A DNA stretch of 64,000 nt from Bryoerythrophyllum caledonicum. Taxonomy: Eukaryota; Streptophyta; Bryopsida; Pottiales; Pottiaceae. The DNA is taken from NCBI GenBank assembly GCA_963971425.1, contig OZ020515.1, forward strand, positions 3,216,678-3,280,677. The letters run 5' to 3'. Shown here piece after piece: positions 44,567 through 54,551 of this stretch. Both the position numbers and the translations under genes were made by a program. The notes below the pieces were generated by a model. The model was not told where the DNA came from and searched no databases. It worked only from the letters and a program-made list of their open reading frames with translations. Within the stretch, counting starts at the first letter, position 1; each line of letters opens with the position of its first letter.

Positions 44567-46042
44567 ATGGCGGGGAAAGAGGCAGGCGGGAGGCAGGTCG
44601 CGCAAGCGCACAAAGAGCTAGGGGCAATTCTGAAACCACACCAGGAAGAGGCGCTGGTGCACCGTTTCGCGGCTCCACAACACGGGTCGATCCACCACGC
44701 GGACTTCGGATGTGGATCCGGCAGCAACGCGCTCAGCTACGCCAAGTTTGTGGGGGAGGTGCTCAAGATGGAGGTGCTGGACGCCGACGGTCGGGAGGTT
44801 GTTTGCCACTTCGCGGACCTGCCGGCGAACGACTTCAACGCGCTGCTCAACCTGCTCCCGCCGATTGGCGAACAAGGAGGAAGCGGGGCGGAGGAGAGGA
44901 CGTGGTTTGCGTCTGGCGTTATGGGATCGCAGTACAGTCGCATGTTCCCACGCGCGAGCTTGAACGTCGCCATCTCCACGCTCTCGCTGCATTTCTTGTC
45001 TGAGGTATGGCTGCTTGCATTTCAAGCAAAGGCGTTGACCTAATTTTGAATTTTGACGACTTTCCTCGTAATTGGCTCCTCGTAATGACGCTCTCATTTT
45101 ATTTCTTGCCTGAGTTTATGGCTCTTCGCATTTCGAGACAAGGCCTCAACGTGTCAGACAATGTTGAAGGTCTTCAATTGTATTTTTCCTTGTTTAGGTT
45201 CCCTTGTCGCCCTCGCTGCATATCTTACATATTGTATCGCGATTTGGATCTGAGTTGTTAGACTTTGTGATCCAACTTTCGTTTCTCGCTTAGGTTCCGG
45301 AATCGGCTCTTGACAAGTCTTCGCCGGCGTACAACAAAGGATACATCGGCATCCATGGCACGAGTCCTGTGGTGGCGGAGGCGTTCGCTGAGCGTCGCGG
45401 AGCGGATTGCGCAAGTTCTTTGAGTGCAGAGCGGAGGAAATGATGTCGGGCGGAGTTCTTGCGTTTTTCTGTTGCGAGCGGGAAGATCACGCGCATCCGG
45501 AGAATCAGTACCCGGACGACTCCATCATTTTCGTTCTGCACATCGAGAAGGCTTGGCTGGAGCTCGTGAGAGCGGTGAGTAGTCAATATTCCGAAGAGCC
45601 TCTAGCAGCTGCATTATTCATCACAATACAATTGGAACTGATGCTCGAGTCTATGCAGGGAGTCATTGCGGAGGAGGTTCTGGACTCCTTCAACGTGGTG
45701 TCGTTCAATCCGAGCGTGGAAGGGATTGAAGCCGCCATCGCGCATTCAGACTCTGCATTTGAAACCCTGAAACTGGAGTTCATTCCCGATTTCCGGCCCT
45801 TCCCCGAGAACGCAAGGGAGACAATGTTCAAAGACGCAGACTCGTTCGCCACCGTCTTCTCAGGTATGATCCGATCTGCCATGGGCCCCAAGATCACTCT
45901 GCACCTGGGCCCCGAGCTCGCAGACGCTCTGTTCCATCGAATTCGGGAGAACAGCGTCAAGGATTATCCCAAGTGGAGAGCCGGCAATTTCTTCACTCTA
46001 AGCTTGTGTCTGGTTGTCCTGGTCCGCAAACTAGACGACTGA
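44567..46042 (+). pseudogene. SABATH-family carboxyl methyltransferase (one missing base)
   Basis: Three exons: 44567-45004, 45294-45574, 45659-46042, with GT-AG introns. The start MAGKEAGG is the first ATG in frame. About 367 residues, normal for SABATH enzymes, which transfer a methyl group from SAM to a carboxyl (or ring N) of small metabolites. Family marks: SAM-binding ADFGCGSGSNAL, ADLPANDFNALL (usual HDLPxNDFN), FPRASLNVAISTLSLHFLSEVPE (usual SSYSLHWLSQVP), RAEEMMSGGVLAFF, and a C-terminal region ending VRKLDD. The canonical Trp of S-x-H-W-L-S is Phe here. Exon 2 changes frame between SPVVAEAFAE and LRKFFECRAEEM; one missing base near 45390 would explain it and also restores intron phase. 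Without that base the enzyme would lack its C-terminal half. Confidence 0.75.
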
Positions 46043-46570
46043 TCTGGTGCAATCACTGTGCTCCTTGCTGTGTATGTAGAAACACATGTAGGTGCATTGT
46101 ATCGATAGATGACCATATCAAACTCCGAGAGACATGACTTGGACTTCCTGCTCTTCAGTTTCCTTTCTGACCCTGCGTGTCCTGAATGACAAGCTTCTTC
46201 TACAGCTGTCATCGGTCGTTACCGCAACCGAATATACTCACTGTGATTTTGATGCGACCAAAGTGTCGTGACATGTGCAGGAATTGACCGCACGTAGCTG
46301 GGCCACACCGACATGCATCAGAGATAAGCTTGAATGGGACCCTTTTGTTGACGTCCTAGGAAGGCTAGTTTTGCAGCGTGCATCTCACCGAAAAGACCAC
46401 TGATTGACAGCACTGCTGGTGGGGACGGAGTTGACATTTGGGTTGAGGGCCTGTTTTTTTTTTTTTTTTTTTGGCACACACAAGTTATGGGCCTGTTTTG
46501 ACAACGCCTCTTATCTTGGCTGACTAGAACGTGGTTTGTCGAGATTCGAACAAGCTTTGTTGCTGGTGCT
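46043..46570 (+). other. 3' flank of SABATH gene, no gene seen
   Basis: No coding signal. A T22 run lies at 46452-46473. From about 46575 the sequence is homologous to the 5' flank of cysteine-rich copy 1 (CTCATCTGGTCAC, AGAATCTGTTACTAC). Confidence 0.5.
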
Positions 46571-46982
46571 GAGTCCATAACTTCCTCATCTGGTCACATA
46601 ATATCAATAAGAATCTGTTACTACTTCTAGTGGAAGTTCAAACAAGGAGGAGGGAAAGTATAAAGTGCATTAAATGATTATTGATGCATTCGTTCTGCAT
46701 TGGATATACTTGAACTTAAATACAAGGACAATTCCATTATTTGTTAGATATATCTGCAAGGACATGGCAGCAAGAAAGTTGCCGGTCTTGACCGAAACTT
46801 ATCTGGCAAAATGAATAGTTCTTTGGCAACAACATTCGAGTGTCAACGCCCAACCGAAGATATATTACTTACATGGAAAAGTTCCATCTGAGGCTAAATA
46901 TTTAGCATCCTGAGATCGCAACTCACAGGTCCATCTCCTTTCACCTTCCTAGAACCTTAGCTTGTGTACAATCAAGTTCGTC

Positions 46983-48310
46983 ATGGCGGCACCTCAGCAA
47001 GGAGTTGTGATGGTTGCCACTTTGGTGGTCCTCTTCATAGGTGCGTGAAACCCCTTCAACCTCTCGTGATATCTGCAAGAACGCTGTGAGTTTTGCTGCG
47101 GGTTTGAAAAGAAGTATCAATGGTGTTCAGGCTGTCAGTTTGATTAGGTCCTCTGAATAGGAGATTGCACAATACTGTCAACATTTGTATTGGCTTTGAC
47201 GGTCCTTGAATAGTAAAGTTGTAATAATCATGTCTGAGGGTAATTTTCTGACCATGTGAGGGTTTTATTTGTTGCAGGTTTTGCCGATGCGGGTTGCAAT
47301 AACGCGGGGGACTGCCCAAGCAAGGCCAATGCCTACACCTTCTGCACCGCCGGCGCCTGCACGTACAACTGTAAGTCCGGGTGGGCGAATTGCGACACCG
47401 ACATGCCAAGAACGGGTACGAGGTCAACACCGACACCGACGTGAACGCGAACTGCGGCAGCTGCGGGGTCCAGTGCATCCCATACAGCCCGGACACCATG
47501 GACCTCACGTGCGTGAAGGGCCTGTGCGTGTACACTTGCAAGATTGCAACAACTGGCTCCGGGACGGCTGCGAGTCTTGGCTGCCGCACAATGATGATAT
47601 GCGGTTCTGCGGCGCCTGCGACACTCCGTGCTTGATGGATCTCCCAAACGCCGTGGCCAAGTGCATCCTCGGCAAGTGTCATTACACTTGCAACTCAGGG
47701 TTCGGGAACTGTGACAACCAGTGGACCAACGGATGCGAGAGACCTGAGCAAGGATGTGAACCATTGCAAGACTTGTAACAACAAGTGTAAAGTGACTCTC
47801 GTCGGCGGCGAAGCCACTTGCAGGTAATGCTCTTAATTTCCTATGTCTGTGCATCCAAAGTGCCATATTCTTCATCGATTGTTGGTTTTTCACATCGCAT
47901 ATACTGTCTCTTATTCCAATCTCTCTACTCATATTCTCGTGGATAGGCAGAGAGCCTATTTGGAATATGCGAATGATATGGAAAAGCTGAAAATGTTTGG
48001 ATTGTTCCTAGAATTTGCGTTTGGAGAATTTTGGCTCGGAAGTGCTGGTGTTAACAAAAGCCGTCAACATAATGAATTTAGCCTTTCTATCCTCACACAA
48101 CTTCAACTATGACTTAACATACTTGAGTTGCACTAAGAAATTGCATTTGGAAAGCTTTGTGAATAGCCTTACTTACCCTCGCATAGCGTTACTTAATGTC
48201 ATGCCTTGTGGCTTGATTCGTTGTGGCTTTCCAGTACGGGCAAATGTGGGGAGCAATGCAAGAAGGGCAGCCAGTACGAGAACAAGAAGAAGAAATGCGT
48301 TCGAACCTAG
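46983..48310 (+). pseudogene. Secreted cysteine-rich repeat protein, copy 2
   Basis: Same three-exon structure as copy 1: 46983-47040, 47278-47823, 48235-48310. Signal peptide MAAPQQGVVMVATLVVLFIG, then FADAGCNNAGDC and the cysteine repeats, ending GSQYENKKKKCVRT. Compared with copy 1 it has three independent frame-changing deletions (one base near 47405, thirteen near 47543, one or more near 47743), but it retains the bases copy 1 lost near 41087. The two copies together therefore define the intact ancestral frame. They are direct repeats with the SABATH gene between them. Confidence 0.6.
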
Positions 48311-48576
48311 TGAGATCATTTTCCAGCATCAGCCATGACAGTCGAATATGCGCTCTAGCTCGCAACGATCTGTCATGAAACACGAGATCACCGTTGTGCA
48401 ATTCTCGTCGAGGGATGCACAAGTGGGTTTACATGTGGGGCCGAGTGAAGAGACGGAAACGGATGACCACGTTCGTGTTCCGATCACAAGCTTTGTATTG
48501 AAACTGTATGAAGAATAATAAAACACCTGTTGTTGTGACAGGGTGTAAATACTTCGAAATCATGTCTCTCCAAACC
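48311..48576 (+). other. Flank between cysteine-rich copy 2 and right arm
   Basis: No gene. The inverted-repeat homology begins near 48577. Confidence 0.5.
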
Positions 48577-48986
48577 AGTGCAGACCCAACACTTTTCCAA
48601 AACGATCAACTGCAAATTTGGCATGGATACAACTCTTACACATGCTTTCGTTCCCAAACCATCAATGGCCCACAAAGCCACGTTCATCTTGACCCTGAGC
48701 ACATTACTTCCAAGGAAGCCTACGTTTTTGTGCGATGGCGCTACTTAAGCCCTAAACCCTAGACTTCAGTATGGACTTCTCTGCTTCTATCAGTGCTGTA
48801 GAATTTGAACGAAAACGTCCGTGAGAGCTTTCATTCATAAACCCACGTTCATCCTGTCCAGGAGTGCATTTCGCTTCCTGGAGTCTATGGATTTCTGGGA
48901 TCGCTCTGCTTAAACCGTAAACCCTGGACCTCATCTTTCTAGTGAGTCGTGTTTCCCGAATCTTGTTTTCCCAGTCTGCGGCGATC

Positions 48987-51388
48987 ATGGACAGCATCTC
49001 CTCCGACCATCAGCACAAGAGGAAGAAGAAGAAGACTTCGAAGGAGGCAGTGGAGCGCGATGTGAGGATGGACTACGTGCCGTCGCGGGACGGCCGCGCG
49101 CGCCCTTTCGTGGCCTACTTTCCCAACGGGGTTCGACCCGTTGGGCGAGGCGGACCACGGGGACGCGACCAAGGCGCTCGCGAGCGTGAAGGCGTTCCAG
49201 GGCGCGAACAAGCTGAAGGCGAAGCAGGCGCAGCTGGTGGCGTCCACGCACGGGCAGGTGGACTTCGTTGGGGTGAACTACGCCGGCGAGGCGGCCGCCT
49301 GGCAGCCCTGCAGCTACGCGCTCGGGGTTTTCGATGGGGAGAAGGGCACCTTGCAGCTCGTCCCTCTCGCCGGAGAAAAGGTAGCTCTCTCCACAACTTT
49401 GTTCTCTCTACATCTGCAAGTGAGGTTGGAATTAGGGTTTTGTTCAAGCCAGTTCATGTTTCTGTTTCATTGTCAGGTAGAATGTCATCCGGTATATGAT
49501 AGATACCAGCCAACTTTTATGTACAGAAAAGAGTACTTGACAAGAAAAAATCAATTCTACGAAGAAGGATCCATTTTTTCACAAGATTGGAATCAGGGTT
49601 TGGTGCCGAATGATAGTCGCTGTAGCTTATCAGTCTACACTGACAGTGTGAGAGAGAGAGAATGGCATTTTGCAGCTTGTCCCTCTCGCCGGAGATATGG
49701 CTGCTCTCTCCGCATGAAACTGAGGCCAAGTTTGTGTTCAAAACAGAGCGAAATTGGGATTAGGTTTCTTTCACGCCGGTCCTTTAGGTTATCAGGCATC
49801 CTTGGGAGTGTACAATTGCCGCTTGTCCCACTCGTTGGAGAAATGGTAGCACTTTTTACGTAAAATAGAGGTCAAACCTTGTGCGAAATTGTTGGTCATT
49901 ACTTGACAACTTTAAGTACAGAAATGGGTGGAAGGAGGATTTATTCCTCCATGTTTGACGTAACCGCGTTTCGGTCTAGATTCTCAGAATGGAGCCACGA
50001 GTTAGGGGCATGGATTACGAGTGGACCGATGAGGAGGAGCGTGTGGAAGACAGCAGAGAGCAGGAGCTGGCCAAGAGGAGAATGCTGGTGGAAACATTCG
50101 GCAGCCAGAAGAGCAAGATGCGAGTAAGTTTCACTTGCTATCTTATCGTTGTGTATTGAACGGATTCACTTGTCAAGTCTTTCATCCGAGGTGTGCATGA
50201 GTTTTTTGGCTTCTATTTTGAAACTGCATGTTAGTGTATTCTGGCATAAGTTTGCACGTTCGTGGTTCATCTCGAGAGCTGTTGAGGAGTGTTTCTATGC
50301 TCCTGGCGATCTGCTGAGGACCGTTTGTGCGTCTTATTGCAGGCGCAACGGACGGAGAGAGGGATAGTGAAGGAGGAGGCTCTGGGCGACACGGGGGGCA
50401 TGGAGTTCCTGTTCCAGGAAGCGGGAGAGAACGAGGCGCTGCTCACCAACGAGCAAGCTCTGGAGCAGGCGAATCTGTCCGTGGTGCGCAACGGCCCCCG
50501 CATGATGTGTCTGCCAACACCCCCGAGGGGGCGTACCCTCTGGACCGGCTCATCCCGGCGGAGGAGTGGGAGAATCTGGACGTGCGCGAGTTGAAGGCGG
50601 CCGCGAAGAAGGTGAAAGACGAAGAAGCGCTGCGACAACAGAAGTATCCCAACTTCGTGCTCAGTCGACTGCGAAGGAGACGTGTTGAGGTGAGCAAATC
50701 CCCCCATGTCTTAACAACCAAGACCATGCTCACCATATCACTGTCCAGGATCATGCATTCCCCAGAGCTGGAATACTACCATGAACGTGATGGGAAGATC
50801 AAGTGCTCAAGTCCATAATGCACTCCCATATTCTCATCGGTTTCGCAGGGAGACAAGGACGGCAATGAGAAGCGAGCCAGAATGCTGGTCTACCTGCGGC
50901 ACCTCTTCACCTTCTACGCAGTGCCTTTCTCCGCCCTCCGAAGAGCAGGCGATGACCCGGGCCGATTCTCGCAAGACACAGGCATCCCGGGGCTCGTCGC
51001 GTCCGCCCTCCTGAACCGCTTCACGGGCGAGGATTCCAGCGGCCGACGCCAGACGAAGCAGCACAAGGACCTGCTCATCAGCTACTGCCTGGTGCTGGGC
51101 CTGGCGGTGGACGACTTCCAGACGGACCCGTTCGACATGGCGCTGGAGCTGAAGCAGACGCTGAACCAGCTGCGGCCGCATTACCGGGAGCTCGGGTGCA
51201 AGTTCGAGACGCGGTCCGCGAGCGAGCGGCGGGAGCTCGGCGACGCGGACTCCGGGCAGGGCAAGTGGCGCGTCACGCTTCCTGTGCCCCTCAAGTTTCC
51301 CGAAATCGTCACGGCGAGAGGCAAGAAGGGGAACCATGTCACCATCCGTTCATTATCATCTCGGACTTTGAGAGATCCCTCTAGTTGA
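48987..51388 (+). pseudogene. RPA49: RNA polymerase I subunit A49-like (right-arm copy)
   Basis: Exons 48987-49380, 49980-50123, 50343-50689 and 50849-51388. The exon 2 start is set by reading phase, giving GEK-ILRMEPRVRG across the junction. The coding parts appear identical to the left-arm copy at 34297-36698, including the same extra G (near 49128-49131) and the same missing C (near 50499). Correct intron phases at every junction, once those two bases are allowed for, argue that the ancestral gene was functional. Whether the organism has a third, intact A49 gene elsewhere cannot be seen here. Confidence 0.75.
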
Positions 51389-52720
51389 AACACTAATCAA
51401 GTCAAAGTTCATGAAATTTTGTGTGTATGTTACTTAACCCTTTAACCCTTTAAGGATGAGCAACCCATTTTGGGTCGTTTTGGCACGATAATCTCCGGCC
51501 ACCTCCATGAAAGACTTGAACTATGAGAAAGAGGTGGAGGAAGATTGGCATCTGTCGAGACAATTACCACGAAAATTGGTGCAAGCGTTGGCGAGCAACA
51601 ATGATTTCCATGAATGGGCATTGTGCATGTTCTCGAACACTTGTAGATTCTTGTAGGCTAAAATAGCTCATCTGCCTTAAAGGATTGAGGTCTACGAGCT
51701 CATGAGGACCTGGGAAGAATCTATGAGTGTGTTAGATCCTGAAGAACACCATCTATATTTTGGGTACATTTCAGCACAACCCCACTCCACGGAAATCACT
51801 ATAGTTTGCTTATTAGACTCTGATGCACGTTGTCATCACATTCATTGGAAGTGCACAAATCCTCATTATTTTTTGATAATCGAATGATTTTCTAACACAT
51901 CATTTTTACATATCACCCTAGCTAGCTATTTGTAGTTGTAGCGACCTGTTTCGGGTTGCTCGGCCTTAATGGGCTAAGATCCTATGGTCAACACTGAATA
52001 TAAAGCTTTTCAATTCCTTCCTAATTTATTGCATTACAACTGACAGTCTTGAAGTGTATTTGGTGTAAAATTATTGCGCTTCCTTTATGGGTTCATAGGT
52101 GCTAAATTGGCTTGGTGCGGAGCATGCTCGTTGGTGAGCGGATTTTGAAGGGTTATAATAGTGTTTGAAATGAAAGGATTCTTTTGAAAATCTCATGTTT
52201 AATATGGAAAATCTCACATTTAATAAGTAGTTGTGGCAACTTATAGAGTTGCTTGTCATTGATAAAAGTTTTTCACTTGTGATGACACAAAATCATGACA
52301 AAACTGAAATAAACATAAATATTGGATTTTATACATACTCCATATTGATTCTATACAATTCTCATCCACTTTCCAATTTTCCTTCCATTTTTCTACTTTC
52401 ATCGATTTCCATCTTTTATATTTCATCAACGCTCTCAAATGTGATATTAGTCTTTGAGAGCGTGGATGAAATATATAACATTGTTTGAGATAGGTTGATG
52501 TAGGTTATGCCAACGACATTTTCGGTTGTACCTAGGATGTTGTTGGATGTGGAACAAGTTCTTCTCTACATTCTTAGCAATCACCTTTGAGCACCAAGCA
52601 GAAAAGAATCCGAAAGGTAATAATTCGATATCCAGCTCGATGATATTCTACAAGTAACTCTTCTACACTGTAAAGAAACCTTATCAATCATCAACATCAA
52701 TATGCTCCAAGCACCTCTTG
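51389..52720 (+). other. Spacer of right arm, no gene seen
   Basis: Mirror of 32965-34296. The open frame at 51702-51887 is created by substitutions relative to the left arm and has no coding character. The hairpin counterpart is at 52420-52472. Confidence 0.5.
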
Positions 52721-52722
52721 TA

Positions 52723-54438
52723 CAGTACCCGGAAGAAATGTTATGGGATTTCTAGTAATTTTCCAAAAACATTTACCAAAGAGCTACTTTAGTAAGCTCA
52801 TACGAACTCAAAAATTCATGGAATTTTATACAAAAAATTGCATTTGAAAGCTTTTGGACTCTAATTCAATAGTAAAATTTGCTTACATAGAAAAAAAATC
52901 AAAATCAACACACAATTTGCTTTCTCCTATATAGTATTCAAAATCTAGTACTACCACCTTTTGCACTAATTACTTCCTTCATACGTGCAGGCATGGTAGC
53001 AATTAGGGTTTGCAAATTGTCTGAAGGTATCTCTTCCCATACTCTATGAAGAGATTCCACCAATTCTTCTTTATTGTGTGGCCACGATGTACTCTGAACT
53101 CTCTCTTTTACTATCTTCCATAAGTTCTCTATTGGGTTTAGATCTGGAGAGTTGGCTGGCCATTTCAACTTCTTCATGCCATGAGCTTCTCTCCACAACT
53201 CTGGCAACTTGCTGCGGTCAACCGGAGCGCCATATTCCATAAGTATAATGTTTTCTCGATGATCATGGAGTAAATAAAACCCACTTAAAGTGCCTTCGTA
53301 AACAAGATCAACAAAATTACTTGCACTTCTACTCTGTGGCGGTATGATTACTAAAGGAGACTTATCAAAGCCACTAAAAGCACCCCAAACCATCACTGAA
53401 GTACGTCTAGACTTAAAAATAGGTGCTAGACATTTAGATGAATATCTCTCATATGCCTTTCGCCACACTCTAATTTGTCTAGAATTCCTTCCAATTTCAA
53501 AAGATGACTCATCGGTCCAAATAACCTTCTTCCAATCCTCCTCAGTCCACTTTTTATACTTTCTAGCAAATTTTAGCTTGTCTGTTTTGTGCTTCTCATT
53601 GAAAAAAGGTTTTGTTTGCTGCAACACGGTTTCGGTAACCAAGGGTTTTCAAAGCGTTCCTTACAATACGAGTACTAACATGTGCAATATTTGCCATCTG
53701 ATTTGTAATCTCTGTGAGTGATGAATGACAAACATTATTAAGGAGACGTTCTAAGTGTCTCAGTCTACGCTGTATAAACTTTCGAGGCCTACCCGGTGAC
53801 TTTGGTGACACTACAGTTCCTCGTTTCTTAAAACTTCCTAAAACACCATAAACAGTGGAAGATGGCATCCCTAACTCTCTTGCTATCTGAGCACCACTCA
53901 TTCCACCTGTATGCATTCCAACCACTTTTCCTTTCTCAGCATCTGTCAACGCTCTAGTCTTCATCTTTCTCAATAGATTATGCCACTCAACCTACCCGCA
54001 ACACCAAACAGACTTGTTTCAACAAAAATAATACACCTCACGTTAAACCAAGTCACAAATTCACATACAATCATGTCCAAAGTTACCTCCACAACTTACA
54101 ATGCAATCACAACACAATACCACATACATATCTTCTTAAAAAACAGTGGTCCAAAACATTGTCATGCCATAATGAGGCCCAATGCAAGCCGGTGCATGAA
54201 AACTGTGTGGACACAGTTTGGATAGGGCAATGGAGAACTATAACTTTACATGGATTTTTTAGATAATTATCCACATGCAAGTTACTTTTCACAACATTAC
54301 TCTTAGTCCTACAAATAGGTGAAAATCCCAAGGCAATTGCTCACAAATTGAACTGCTAGTGGTCACTTGAAGTTCACTATTGAAATCTAGTATAATTGGA
54401 GTTAAGTAAAAATCCCGTAACATTTCTTCCGGGTATTG
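52723..54438. mobile_element. Tc1/mariner element 1
   Basis: Ends CAGTACCCGGAAGAAATG and, inverted, CAATACCCGGAAGAAATG; TA on both sides (52721-52722 and 54439-54440). The left arm of the inverted repeat has the empty site (TTGTACAGTGTAAG, reverse of 32955-32968), which fixes the ends. 1716 bp, with a broken transposase gene on the reverse strand. Confidence 0.9.
52938..53973 (-). pseudogene. Tc1-like transposase, element 1
   Basis: Two overlapping frames form one transposase: 53973-53596 (MRKMKTRALTDAEKGK, helix-turn-helix MSGAQIARELGMPSST, PGRPRK linker, second helix-turn-helix ending LGYRNR) and about 53640-52938 (FNEKHKTDKLKFAR, VIWTDESSF, MVWGAFSG, WPANSPDLNPIENLW, end KGGSTRF). One extra base in an A/T run near 53600-53610 separates them. 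The first catalytic Asp (WTDES) and the Glu (NPIE) are present. The position of the second Asp reads MEYGAPV, i.e. Tyr, whereas element 2 has MEDGAPV. The frame change and the Asp-to-Tyr change both predict an inactive enzyme. Confidence 0.8.
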
Positions 54439-54551
54439 TACAGTGTAAGAAACCTTAGAAATCATCAACATCATTATGCTCCAAGCACCTCTTGCAGTGT
54501 TAAGAAATCTTGTAAATCATCAACATCGATATGCTCCAAGCACCTCTTGTA
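54439..54551 (-). repeat. Remnant of NLR tail repeat
   Basis: Two inverted units (ATCATCAACATC...TATGCTCCAAGCACCTC) continue the right arm beyond Tc1 element 1. They end at Tc1 element 2, beyond which the NLR homology is lost. Confidence 0.8.

Larger units (their letters stand above)
48577..52720 (-). repeat. Right arm of 4.14 kb inverted repeat
   Basis: Inverted complement of 32965-37108. Its outer end continues into NLR-tail repeat units, which are interrupted by two Tc1-like elements. Confidence 0.9.

Noticed and set aside
52715..54446. An apparent 8-bp duplication TTGTACAG around Tc1 element 1, atypical for the family
   Set aside because: Placing the TA inside TTG-TA-CAG gives ends starting CAGTACCCGG/CAATACCCGG and a normal TA duplication, which also explains element 2 and the empty site.
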